64,000 bases of DNA from positions 2,666,001 through 2,730,000 of the forward strand of contig OZ242974.1 of the NCBI GenBank assembly GCA_965211775.1, in the 5' to 3' direction. The notes beneath the pieces were generated by a model. The model was given only the letters and a program-made list of their open reading frames with translations. It ran no database searches and had not been told where the DNA came from. Of this stretch, positions 26,627 through 34,888 are shown one piece after another; position 1 is the first letter of the stretch; the number at the start of each line of letters is the position of its first letter. The stretch comes from Thiodiazotropha sp040506975. Its GTDB lineage: Bacteria; Pseudomonadota; Gammaproteobacteria; Chromatiales; Chromatiaceae. Both the position numbers and the translations under genes were made by a program.

Positions 26627-28194
26627 CCCCAATATTTCACGCATTAAAAAGGCAAAATCCTGATACTTCGATATAATTCAGTTGCTTACACTGTAATCGA
26701 AAGGATTTTGCCTGTGACAAACTGCACCCAGACTGCCTTTGATTTTCCAGCCCTAAAACGCCGTAAGGTTCAAGCCGAGTTTTCCGGTGGCGATATCACC
26801 TCGGACGGCGGCGTGTTGCTGCTGCGTGAGATCGACAGGCGTCTGGGATTGCTCGAGGCGGTTGATGCGGTCATCCCCGACCCGCGAGATCCCCGCTATA
26901 TTGAACACAGCCAGTTGAGCCTGTTGCGCCAGCGAGTCTATGGGCTCTGCCTGGGTTATGAAGATCTGAACGACCATCAGACACTACGCACCGACCCGGC
27001 CCTACAGAGCTCGATCGAACGCGAGGAGGTACTGGGCAGCCAGTCGACACTTTGTCGGCTGGAGAACCGGGTCGATCGCCGGGTTGCCGTTGATGTCCAC
27101 AACCTACTGCTCGAGCAGTTCATTGCCTCATATGATGCACCACCCGATGAGCTGATCCTGGATTTCGACGCCACGGATGATCCGGTGCATGGCCGCCAGG
27201 AAGGCCGCTTCTTTCACGGCTACTACGATCACTACTGCTTCCTGCCCCTGTATGTCTTTTGTGGCGATCAACTGCTGGTGAGTTATCTGCGGCCCAGCCG
27301 GATCGATGCGCCCAAGCATGCCTGGGCGATTCTGGCGCTGTTGGTCAAACGCCTGCGCCGGGCTTGGCCTGAAGTGCGTATCATCTTTCGGGGCGATAGC
27401 GGCTTTTGCCGTCACCACATGCTCAGCTGGTGCGAGCGCAACGCTGTGGGCTATATCGTGGGCATCGCCAAGAATGACGCCTTGCTGCGGTGTATCCGTG
27501 AGCCCATGCAGTGGGTTGAGGAACTGGCGAAGCGAACCGGCATGAAGATGCGGGAATTCTTTCAGTTTCACTATGCCGCCAGCACCTGGAAGACGCGTCG
27601 CAAGGTGATCGCCAAACTGGAGGTCACCGACAAGGGGCCAAATCCACGCTTCATCGTCACCAACCTGGCCGGCGACAAACAGCGCCTTTACGATGACCTC
27701 TACTGCGCCCGTGGTGACATGGAGAACCGAATCAAGGAGCAGCAACTGGGGCTGTTCGCCGATCGCACCAGCGCGCATTACTGGTGGGCCAATCAGTTTC
27801 GTCTACTGCTGTCCAGTCTGGCCTATGTGCTGATGGAGGCCATCCGGCGCCTCGCGCTGAAGGGCACGGAACTGGCGCGTGCACAGATGACCACGATCCG
27901 GCTCAAACTGTTCAAGATCGGGGCGGTCATCATTCGCAACACGCGACGGATCCGCTTCCTGCTCTCCAGCACCTATCCCTATCAGGCGCTGTTTTTCCAG
28001 GTGGCGGCACGACTCAAGCCGGGATAGCCCGGCAGAGTGCTGCCCCGGCACGTTGATCAACAATGGGGGTAAGGGGGAGTCTGCCCGGAGGGTGGAAAAT
28101 CAGGGCTTGATAGAGGTTTGGTTCCCAGTGAGGGCAAACCATCCAAGCTTGGCCATATCACCGGCTAAATTTAAAAACGGATGAAACATGCGGG
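26627..28194 (+). mobile_element. IS1380-family insertion sequence, copy 1 (1568 bp)
   Basis: The element is bounded by imperfect inverted repeats: CCCCAATATTTCACGC at the left and, on the opposite strand, CCCGCATGTTTCATCCG at the right. CTAG occurs on both sides (26623-26626 and 28195-28198) as a 4-bp target duplication, in the usual size range for this family. It carries one intact transposase gene and about 170 bp of non-coding sequence after it. An element of identical length lies at 59439-61006 in the opposite orientation. Confidence 0.93.
26714..28027 (+). CDS. IS1380-family transposase, copy 1
   Basis: A 437-residue DDE transposase starting at GTG 26714, chosen over TTG 26708 because AAGGA lies eight bases before it. 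Catalytic segments are LDFDATDDPVHG (near residue 153), RGDSGFC (near residue 228) and the acidic DMENRIKEQQLG region (near residue 335). It differs from the second copy at two visible positions: Leu instead of Ser in KNDALLRC and Ala instead of Thr in KVIAKLE. The frame is intact. Confidence 0.95.
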   Translation: MTNCTQTAFDFPALKRRKVQAEFSGGDITSDGGVLLLREIDRRLGLLEAVDAVIPDPRDPRYIEHSQLSLLRQRVYGLCLGYEDLNDHQTLRTDPALQSSIEREEVLGSQSTLCRLENRVDRRVAVDVHNLLLEQFIASYDAPPDELILDFDATDDPVHGRQEGRFFHGYYDHYCFLPLYVFCGDQLLVSYLRPSRIDAPKHAWAILALLVKRLRRAWPEVRIIFRGDSGFCRHHMLSWCERNAVGYIVGIAKNDALLRCIREPMQWVEELAKRTGMKMREFFQFHYAASTWKTRRKVIAKLEVTDKGPNPRFIVTNLAGDKQRLYDDLYCARGDMENRIKEQQLGLFADRTSAHYWWANQFRLLLSSLAYVLMEAIRRLALKGTELARAQMTTIRLKLFKIGAVIIRNTRRIRFLLSSTYPYQALFFQVAARLKPG

Positions 28195-28280
28195 CTAGCG
28201 TCTCTCATTTTGCCGACGGATAGCGTAAATCGGGCATATCAGAAGAATGGCGTCTGATCCGAATGGCGCTTACTCAAGCC

Positions 28281-28396
28281 AAGAACCACCGTAATCAGCC
28301 AAGAACCACCGTCATCAGCCAAGAACCACCGTAATCAGCCAAGAACCACCGTAATCAGCCAAGAACCACCGTAATCAGCCAAGAACCACCGTCATC
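28281..28396. repeat. Tandem 20-bp repeat array
   Basis: Five complete units of AAGAACCACCGTAATCAGCC (the second unit has C for A at position 13) begin at 28281, 28301, 28321, 28341 and 28361. A sixth begins at 28381 and runs into the palindrome. Element A has only one unit equivalent, so the array is a local expansion. Confidence 0.95.
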
Positions 28397-28467
28397 CCGG
28401 CGCAGGCCGGGATCCAGAATACTTGATGGTGACGCTACTCCTGGATTCCGGCCTGCGCCGGAATGAC
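28391..28467. repeat. REPIN-like palindrome doublet (77 bp)
   Basis: Two 27-bp palindromic modules lie in inverted orientation with a 23-bp spacer: 28391-28417 and 28441-28467. The right module is identical to the right arm that follows the GIY-YIG gene at 31822-31848. The left module differs from the left GIY-YIG arm by paired changes (ATCCCGG/CCGGGAT for ATTCCGG/CCGGAAT) that keep the palindrome. Confidence 0.85.
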
Positions 28468-28774
28468 GAAAAACCTGAAATTCGTCTTAAGTAAGCGCCA
28501 TTCGAATCTGATCCTGTAGTGTGTGCTCGTGCTATTGATCCTTCTATGGGAAAAATATCAGGAATTATGTTCTGCAGTATGCCTTACCTGTTCAACGAGT
28601 CTCTGGTATTCTTTTGAATATATAGGGATTTGTATCTTCTGGCAGGATACTCCTTCCAGTTTTTTCTAACTGATGATTATTCACAATGCGGCAGAATACA
28701 ATATTTAGAGCCGGCAGCATAACGCGATAATTAAAGCCGGCAATAAAATCACCGGGGAGAAAAAGGATAAGTTT

Positions 28775-29065
28775 ATGAAGATAACAAGAGGTGGAGTCCG
28801 AGGAAACAACAAGATTTCCAAATTATTAAATAAACCAATGGAAGGTAAACTTGTTGAAAAGAAAACATCTTTGGTTTCTTTCTTAGTAATCACATCCGCT
28901 TTTGTTGTAGTTCTTATATTTGCTGTAAGAGGATTAGGGTTAAAGGATGGAACAATAATCACATCTGTCATTGCTTTCTTCGGGTTTGTTGCATACAAAC
29001 AAACGAAGCAACGAGTAAAAGAGGCTGAAAAGCACGAATGGAAAGCATTTGAAGATGACAGTTAA
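28775..29065 (+). CDS. Small two-span membrane protein, unrecognised
   Basis: A 96-residue protein with AAGGAT seven bases before its ATG. A basic N-terminus (MKITRGGVRGNNK) is followed by two hydrophobic segments (about residues 32-50 and 58-74) and a charged tail rich in Lys and Glu that may form a coiled coil. Codon use is more A+T-rich than the housekeeping genes, and the gene lies in the repeat-rich accessory region. I recognise no family. Confidence 0.6.
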   Translation: MKITRGGVRGNNKISKLLNKPMEGKLVEKKTSLVSFLVITSAFVVVLIFAVRGLGLKDGTIITSVIAFFGFVAYKQTKQRVKEAEKHEWKAFEDDS

Positions 29066-29169
29066 AATATCTCTTCTAGCCATGTAATTGCTTCGGATAC
29101 CTTGCCATCGCTCGGGAGTGCTGAAAGAGGCATTCCCACAAGCATTGGTTCCCATTCGGAATAACAGCA

Positions 29170-30318
29170 TCAATGCATAGTCTCAGAAGTCGGATCCGGC
29201 GCATCCATTTCACAACTGTCGACATGTAATATCCCACCGCCCCCACGGCTCATTTTGCTGCGGTACATTGCCTGATCGACACTTCTGATCACGCTATCCA
29301 GGTCGTGGCCATGATCGGGGTATCTGCCCATGCCGATGGAGACACTGAAGTCGATGTCGTTCTCTTTGGCGTAGTCGTCGATCGCCTGTCTCACGCGCCG
29401 GGCAACTGTCTCTCCGCACTGTTTGGTGGCATGGGGCAGCAGTAGCAGGAACTCGTCTCCGCCATAGCGTGACACCAGGTCTTCGTCGCGTACTGTATTG
29501 GCGATGCTGTCTGCTACACCGGCAAGTACGCGATCGCCTTCATGGTGGCCATGGGTGTCGTTGACGCGCTTGAAACCGTCCAGGTCTGCGAACAGGACAA
29601 CCACGCTGTTACCGTCCTCCTGGCTCTGGAACAGGGATGATGAGCGTTCCACCAGGGCGCGCCGGTTGAGCAGCCCGGTGAGGGCGTCGATGTTACGCTC
29701 GTGGGCAAGCTTGGCGCGGCCGAGTTCTATCTTGGCCGTCAGGGTGTAGGAGTAGATGACGATGATCGCGAAGAAGACGAGAAAAAAGACTGCGCTGACC
29801 GAAAACAGGTCGACATAGTCGAACAACCGCAGGCTGACGATCAATATGACTGCGCCAAGGCTGCCTATGACCGCTTCACCGAACAACCGCAGGCCGTAGC
29901 GCATGCCGTTGCCGAGAATTACCATCAGGTAGACCAGAAAACCGGGAGAACTGATGGTGGTATCCGCCAGCACTGCGAAGGAGGCCATGACGATGTCGAT
30001 CCACATGGTCAGGCGTTGACGCCAGGGTGCGTGCGGCACCCGTGAAGCGTGCCGCATGAAGAACAGAATCTCGATGCCGAAGGTGAGGAAGAGCAGGTTG
30101 ACCACCTGAAGGTTGGTCCAGTCGCGTACCTGGTTCTCGCCGCCGAAATTGAAGTAGAGGAGCGCCAGGCCGCAAAACAGCAGGCGTGTCCAGTACTGGG
30201 TGCGCTGGTCTTCCCAGGACATCCGGTGTTCGTATCCCTGTCCACCTGTCTGGTTTTTGCGGCGCTCCAAACCGGAACGCCTGTCCACTGTTCGTCGACC
30301 GGAATTGATCTGATTCAC
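29170..30318 (-). CDS. Membrane-bound diguanylate cyclase
   Basis: A 382-residue protein. After a charged N-terminus, about six hydrophobic helices (residues 40-195) form the membrane part; no known sensor domain is recognised there. The C-terminal GGDEF domain (about 215-370) has the active RYGGDEF motif and an RDED inhibitory site five residues before it, so it should make c-di-GMP and be feedback-inhibited. It is transcribed alone. Possible receivers in the window are the PilZ protein and the flagellar system. Confidence 0.9.
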   Translation of the reverse strand: MNQINSGRRTVDRRSGLERRKNQTGGQGYEHRMSWEDQRTQYWTRLLFCGLALLYFNFGGENQVRDWTNLQVVNLLFLTFGIEILFFMRHASRVPHAPWRQRLTMWIDIVMASFAVLADTTISSPGFLVYLMVILGNGMRYGLRLFGEAVIGSLGAVILIVSLRLFDYVDLFSVSAVFFLVFFAIIVIYSYTLTAKIELGRAKLAHERNIDALTGLLNRRALVERSSSLFQSQEDGNSVVVLFADLDGFKRVNDTHGHHEGDRVLAGVADSIANTVRDEDLVSRYGGDEFLLLLPHATKQCGETVARRVRQAIDDYAKENDIDFSVSIGMGRYPDHGHDLDSVIRSVDQAMYRSKMSRGGGGILHVDSCEMDAPDPTSETMH

Positions 30319-30788
30319 CCGTTACCTTCTCTGGTTGTTCCGTGGGCCTTCGCGCGACACCCTAGCTTAATCCGCCTGGCGGAAAAGTCCAGGCCACTAC
30401 GATAGCAAATCCTGTTGTGTACACCCACCAAATAACTTGCTCCATGACCATTAGGCAATAATGGTTTCAACAAGTTAGGGATAGGCACCTGATCATGCAC
30501 TGCTTCATTTTGTTCGCCGCTGATTTGAATGGCCAAGCTTCTCTTCTCATATCATCACTGGCGATTAATCAGATATGACAAAAACACATGGATGAGTGCT
30601 GATAGGTTCAGGTATGTGTGGATTCAGGGTCTGCTTGGGGCGGCAGGGCGGTGATGCTGCGGGTTGATGATGGTGAATACTCCGCTAGACTGCTGTTGAT
30701 GAGCGAGTGTCAAGATTTCTGAAACCGATGCGGCATTGCGTTGTATGATTGTCGTAATTATCACCAAATTCGATCAAGGATCATCACC
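30319..30788. other. Intergenic, no gene seen
   Basis: A divergent gap of about 470 bases between the diguanylate cyclase and the small secreted protein. I see no supportable gene, hairpin terminator or clear promoter in it. Confidence 0.5.
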
Positions 30789-31160
30789 ATGCAAAGGAAA
30801 CCCGGACGCTATTTCTTGTCTGCCATGTTCAGTGTCGCCATCACTGCCCCTATCAATGTGTATGCTGAGTGCGCTAAAGAGATCATAGGCAAGTGGCGGC
30901 AGTCACATGTCGAGTTTGCCGGAAATAGAATCAAAGACGATAGCCAATCCTGGGAGTTTATGAAGAACGGCACGGTCCGTTTCCTCAAATCACGTCCGGC
31001 AATCGATAAGTCGGGGGACTATAGCTGCGAGGGAGATATCATTTACATGAAGGGAGCATTACCCGGACGATTGAAGATCCTTGCCTATGACGGCGGGACA
31101 ATGGCACTGGAATCGTTGGATCATGGGGGTGGAATCGCCCATGTTGTAAAGATCAAATAG
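30789..31160 (+). CDS. Secreted small protein, unrecognised
   Basis: A 123-residue protein starting at ATG 30789, which puts a signal peptide at the very N-terminus (basic MQRKPGR, hydrophobic core, cleavage after VYA). The mature part is about 97 residues with two Cys (AECAKEI and YSCEGD) that could form a disulfide. Segments such as IIGKWRQS and SWEFMKNGTV look like the beta strands of small lipocalin-like domains, but this is only a resemblance. An upstream ATG at 30741 would hide the signal peptide. Confidence 0.6.
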   Translation: MQRKPGRYFLSAMFSVAITAPINVYAECAKEIIGKWRQSHVEFAGNRIKDDSQSWEFMKNGTVRFLKSRPAIDKSGDYSCEGDIIYMKGALPGRLKILAYDGGTMALESLDHGGGIAHVVKIK

Positions 31161-31431
31161 CCGGCACGTCACACTAAAAAGCCGCTAAACGGCCCTATGA
31201 TAGCATTTTGTTTCTTTCTTACATGGAGTGATTCCGCAAGTTGAGAGAAGAAAGGGATTGATAAGAAATTGTGTCGTTAGAGTAATTCGTAGGTAGCTCT
31301 AACTGATAAGTATCACTAATCTATTGAAAGACGGAAACAATATTGGAATCATCAGTATTATTTTATTTAAGGGTCAGTTCTGACTACCCGACGCTGTCTA
31401 AGTAACAGAGAAGCTAAGATCCTATGATCAC
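31161..31431. other. Intergenic, A+T-rich, no gene seen
   Basis: This stretch leads up to the left inverted repeat of the GIY-YIG locus. It holds a small GCCG/CGGC hairpin after the secreted-protein gene and otherwise no feature I can support. Confidence 0.5.
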
Positions 31432-31848
31432 GTCATTCCGGCGCAGGCCGGAATCCAGGGAGATTGCCAGGGAGGTGGTATGAAGAGACAACCGTGCGTG
31501 TATCTATTAGCCAGTAAACGAAATGGAACCCTATATACGGGTGTGACTTCTAACTTGCTAAAACGGGTTTGGGAACATAAGAATAATCGAGTTGAAGGCT
31601 TTACCAGTCAATACAGTGTGCATACATTAGTCTGGTATGAGATGCATGAGACGATGGCATCTGCTATTGAGCGGGAAAAAGCGATCAAGAATTGGAAGCG
31701 GGTGTGGAAGTTAAAGACGATTGAAGCGATGAATCCAGACTGGCGGGATTTGTATCCGGAGCTGGTTTGACGAGCAGCATTCTTTGCTGAAAGAGAGACG
31801 GTCGATAATCGTGTGGAGCATCTGGATTCCGGCCTGCGCCGGAATGAC
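31432..31848. repeat. Perfect 27-bp inverted repeats flanking the GIY-YIG gene
   Basis: Arms at 31432-31458 and 31822-31848 are exact reverse complements over 27 bp. Each arm is itself built on the 20-bp near-palindrome ATTCCGGCGCAGGCCGGAAT, extended by GTC outside and CCAG inside. The 363-bp interior holds one gene and little else. The same two modules occur without a gene at 28391-28467. Confidence 0.9.
31480..31770 (+). CDS. GIY-YIG nuclease domain protein
   Basis: A 96-residue single-domain protein of the small UvrC-like GIY-YIG group. The two namesake motifs are VYLL (residues 7-10) and LYTG (18-21), followed by conserved Arg29 and His33 in KRVWEHKN, and the likely metal-binding Glu64 in AIEREKAIKNWKR. 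GGGAGG precedes the ATG. Such proteins cut DNA, but the role of this subgroup is not established. The gene is enclosed by perfect inverted palindromic repeats, suggesting that it belongs to a mobile or repeat-maintaining unit. Confidence 0.9.
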   Translation: MKRQPCVYLLASKRNGTLYTGVTSNLLKRVWEHKNNRVEGFTSQYSVHTLVWYEMHETMASAIEREKAIKNWKRVWKLKTIEAMNPDWRDLYPELV

Positions 31849-31912
31849 GGGACCAGTGAAATCTACCTAAGAATTCTTCGGTGGATCCAATATATTGAGC
31901 ATCATTATCGGA

Positions 31913-32311
31913 TCACACAAGGTCAAATAAGAACTCGGGTGTATCCATCATGTGCCGTTTCACGGCGCAGAGTTCCATTGCCCGGACGATGCCGCTGCGG
32001 TACTTCTCAGGGAAACCGTCGGGAAGGGTGAGACGGAATGTGACCTTGACGATCATTTTTTTCTTCTCATCGTTGACACAATCCATGCGCAGATCCATGC
32101 CTTCGGTTGAGAGTTTGCGTGATTCGCAGAAATTCCAGGCGTATATGCCCGCACAGGTGGCCAGCGAGGCCAGAAACAGATCGAAGGGGGCGGGGGCGCT
32201 GGCATCACCGCCGTACTTGAGGGGCTGGTCCGTCTCTATGGTGTAATCGCCGATCTTGGCCTGAATACGTTTGCCGCCTGTGAAACTGACCTGAATGGAT
32301 TCCATGTTCAT
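31913..32311 (-). CDS. OsmC-family protein
   Basis: A 132-residue thiol peroxidase-like protein. The two family Cys are present: Cys53 in SLATCAG and a second near residue 113 in MELCAVKRH, and the helix PAPFDLFLASLATCAGIYAW is typical. OsmC and Ohr proteins reduce organic hydroperoxides, and in some species are recharged through lipoyl groups and dihydrolipoamide dehydrogenase. The gene lies seven bases after the stop of a disulfide oxidoreductase on the same strand, which may be its reductant. Confidence 0.88.
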   Translation of the reverse strand: MNMESIQVSFTGGKRIQAKIGDYTIETDQPLKYGGDASAPAPFDLFLASLATCAGIYAWNFCESRKLSTEGMDLRMDCVNDEKKKMIVKVTFRLTLPDGFPEKYRSGIVRAMELCAVKRHMMDTPEFLFDLV

Positions 32312-32318
32312 ATACCGC

Positions 32319-33725
32319 TTATAGGGGATAGAGCTCTTTGACCGGACCTTGGTTTTTTACCTCGACCTGGGCGTAGAGGTTGTTGAGCGCCGCCTGTAAC
32401 GCCTCTTCGATGACGGGATGGTAAAAAGGCATGCGCAGCAGGTCGCCGACCGTGAGCTGCTGGGAGATGGCCCAGTTGAGCAGATGGGCCAGGTTTTCAC
32501 CGCGGGTGGTGATCATTTCGGCGCCCAGGATCCTGCCGTCCGCTTTATCGCCGTAGACGCGGATGATGCCGCGGCTCTGGCCCATGATCTGGGCGCGTCC
32601 GACCGGGGCGAGCTTGACCTCGCCGATGGCGGTTTTATCCGGATCCAGGGCCCGGTAGGTTTCGCCCACCAGACAGATGTTCGGGTCGCAAAAGTTGATC
32701 GCCAGGGGAACCTTGCGCTTGAAGGCGGTGACTTCATCATGGGCGGCGTTGTGACCGGCTATTTTACCCTCGTCACCGGCCTCGTGCAGGATAGGACGTT
32801 CACCATTCACATCGCCCGCGATGAAGATATGGGAATCGCCGCACTGCATGGTGTTCGGGTTATAGACAGGGATACCGCGATCGTCGACTTCGATCCCGGC
32901 GTTCTCCAATGCCAGGCCTTCCACGTTGGGCGTCCGCCCGAGGCTTGCCAGGACCTTGTCCACGACCACCGAATGTTCACCCGCGGTGACGCGCAGCTGC
33001 GCGCCCTCTTCACTGATCTCGACCGGTTCGCCCAGGTAGATGGGGAACTCCCGCTGCATGGTCTCTAAGGCCATCTGCGAGACTTCCGGATCCGTGGCGC
33101 CGCCGATCGTCTGCGCCATATCGAAACCGTACACATCGATCTCCAGGCGGCTTAGGGACTGCCCCAGTTCCAGGCCGATCACGCCCAGGCCCACCACGGC
33201 CACCGATTTCGGCAGATCCTCCAGTTCGAAGAAGGTGTCAGTGGTCAGCACCTTGTCGCCGAAGGCCTCCCAGGCGGCCGGCACAACCGGGCGGGATCCC
33301 GTGGCTATAACGATCCTGTCCGCAACAACCCGGTCGCCGTTGTCGAGCTCGAGGGTGTGGGGATCGACGAATTTCGCATACGCCTCGATGAACTTGTCGC
33401 CCATGTTGTCGGTACTGTTGGAGAGGACCCGGTCGACGAAATTGTCGCGCAGATCCTGCACATGCTCCATGGCTTCGGGGAGATCGATGGTCAATTCCGT
33501 ATGGCCGTCCACGCCGTAGCGATCGAGGTGGGTTCTGCGATGGTAGTCCTCGGCCACCTGGATCAAGGCCTTGGAGGGCATGCAGCCGACCCGCGCACAG
33601 GTGGTGCCGGGTTCGCCGCCATTGATGAGGAGAAAGCTTTTACCGCTCGGTCCGACCCGGCTGGTTGCATTCAATCCCGCTGTTCCCGAGCCGAGGATAG
33701 CGACGTCAACTTTTTTCTCTGCCAC
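32319..33725 (-). CDS. Dihydrolipoyl dehydrogenase-like flavin disulfide oxidoreductase
   Basis: A 468-residue class I pyridine nucleotide-disulfide oxidoreductase. The start is GTG at 33725, six bases after AGGAG; an ATG at 33821 would add a 32-residue extension without its own ribosome site. It shows the FAD loop GSGTAG (residues 12-17), the redox pair Cys43/Cys48 in CARVGC, the NAD loop GLGVIG, the second FAD motif FIAGDVNG and the C-terminal His-Glu pair in FYHPVIEEAL. No E2 or lipoyl protein is nearby, so it is not part of a classic dehydrogenase complex. It pairs with an OsmC-family gene downstream. Confidence 0.88.
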   Translation of the reverse strand: MAEKKVDVAILGSGTAGLNATSRVGPSGKSFLLINGGEPGTTCARVGCMPSKALIQVAEDYHRRTHLDRYGVDGHTELTIDLPEAMEHVQDLRDNFVDRVLSNSTDNMGDKFIEAYAKFVDPHTLELDNGDRVVADRIVIATGSRPVVPAAWEAFGDKVLTTDTFFELEDLPKSVAVVGLGVIGLELGQSLSRLEIDVYGFDMAQTIGGATDPEVSQMALETMQREFPIYLGEPVEISEEGAQLRVTAGEHSVVVDKVLASLGRTPNVEGLALENAGIEVDDRGIPVYNPNTMQCGDSHIFIAGDVNGERPILHEAGDEGKIAGHNAAHDEVTAFKRKVPLAINFCDPNICLVGETYRALDPDKTAIGEVKLAPVGRAQIMGQSRGIIRVYGDKADGRILGAEMITTRGENLAHLLNWAISQQLTVGDLLRMPFYHPVIEEALQAALNNLYAQVEVKNQGPVKELYPL

Positions 33726-33973
33726 GGAGGTCTCCTGCAATGGTTGTGCAGATCGGGATTCTAACGGCTCGTGCAGCAAAATACAGCCATCAGAATCAGG
33801 GTTATCCAGCGACATGTTCAATCCGCTTCATCAAGCGCGTGCTGGATAGCACCGGAATCCGCAGAAAACCACTCCACCTGGATCCGAGGCTGTTTCAACC
33901 ACCCCGATTGCGGTATGGTCGTGATCTGAAAACAACAAATCTGAAAATGACAGATAGCGTGAGGAGATTTTGC

Positions 33974-34429
33974 ATGAAGTGGTGCCGATTATTATTGCTC
34001 TTGCCGTCACTGGCGCTGGCCCAACCGCCCGGCGGACAAATCGACCAGCAGCAGTTCTTCGAGCAGTCGAAGGAGAAGATGCTGCCGATGATGGCGAAGA
34101 GCATCCCCGCCATGAAGCAGACCAAGCAATGCCTGGAAACGGCAAGCGATCAGGCAGCGTTCGAGAAGTGTGCAGAGATCATGACCGCCATGGAGCAGGA
34201 GATAAAAGAACGGCTGGGGCCGGTGCCCGGCGTACCGAAGGGACAGCAACAACCGACGAAAACCCCGAAGGACATCAAGTTTACGCCGGAAGCGAAAAAG
34301 AACATGATTAAATTCCTGGAACGTTCGATCATGATCGGTACCGCCATGCAGAAGTGCTTCACTGAAAGCAGCACGGTGGATCAGATGCAGGGCTGTATGC
34401 AGGCGGCACGGCCGAAACCCAAGCAATAG
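33974..34429 (+). CDS. Secreted Met- and Lys-rich protein with Cys, unrecognised
   Basis: A 151-residue protein with GAGGAGA before the ATG at 33974 and a clear signal peptide (MKWCRLLLLLPSLALA). The mature part is helical, with four Cys in two similar segments: KQCLETASDQAAFEKCAEIM and QKCFTESSTVDQMQGCMQA. Each has two Cys about 12 residues apart, suggesting a repeated helical hairpin held by disulfides. Earlier in-frame starts (from 33740) lack a signal peptide. Function unknown. Confidence 0.7.
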   Translation: MKWCRLLLLLPSLALAQPPGGQIDQQQFFEQSKEKMLPMMAKSIPAMKQTKQCLETASDQAAFEKCAEIMTAMEQEIKERLGPVPGVPKGQQQPTKTPKDIKFTPEAKKNMIKFLERSIMIGTAMQKCFTESSTVDQMQGCMQAARPKPKQ

Positions 34430-34533
34430 GTGTCAGGCTTATCGCACACCTGATTCAGGGATGGATTTCAGGATGCTGCGCCCCAATATTGCTGTTGCTG
34501 ACGATAGGTCGCCGGTGTCTGCATCCCGGTTTG

Positions 34534-34815
34534 TCACTCCTGCGGCAGCGGTCTGAAGCGGTAACCCTGAATGATTACCGGCTTTTCCTCTACTGGAGCG
34601 ATTGCCGGTAGCGGCTGTGCCGCTTCAAGCCGTGACTGGGCGGTGACGGGTGGCGCAAACAGCGGTGGCGGTGGAGGACGGTAATAGTGTTGTCGATATG
34701 AAGGATGCGTTTTTGTCTTTCCGTGGCCGCCGAACGAAATGCAAAAAAAGGCCTGTGCAGGGTGAACCCAGCAGAGCACCGTAAACATGAGGGTTGTTTT
34801 GAGAAAAGTGGGCAT
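34534..34815 (-). CDS. Secreted Pro-rich small protein, unrecognised
   Basis: A 93-residue frame with a signal peptide (MPTFLKTTLMFTVLCWVHPAQA), a short His/Lys/Tyr-rich segment (GGHGKTKTHPSYRQHYYR), then a Pro-rich stretch. It looks like a small exported or envelope protein. No motif is recognised. It lies downstream of glcE on the same strand. Confidence 0.5.
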   Translation of the reverse strand: MPTFLKTTLMFTVLCWVHPAQAFFCISFGGHGKTKTHPSYRQHYYRPPPPPLFAPPVTAQSRLEAAQPLPAIAPVEEKPVIIQGYRFRPLPQE

Positions 34816-34888
34816 GAATCCTCATTGGGCTGGATAGAGGGCGGAAAAATTTACGTAATCCGACAGGCATGAGAAGGTGCACGGCTCA

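Larger units (their letters stand above)
28253..28511. repeat. MITE-like inverted-repeat element B (259 bp)
   Basis: The outer ends are inverted repeats sharing CGAATGGCGCTTACT followed by C/T-AAG (28260-28278 and, inverted, 28486-28504). They match the ends of element A. Inside, from left to right, are a tandem 20-bp repeat, a palindrome doublet (28391-28467) and a segment GACGAATTTCAGG shared with element A. TCTGATCC lies at both edges (28253-28260 and 28507-28514). No open frame of note is inside. The remaining sequence to 28774 is A+T-rich and shows only the ribosome-binding site of the next gene. Confidence 0.7.

Noticed and set aside
28281..28396. Tandem 20-bp repeats as a CRISPR array
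   Set aside because: Units are directly adjacent without unique spacers, and no cas genes are nearby.
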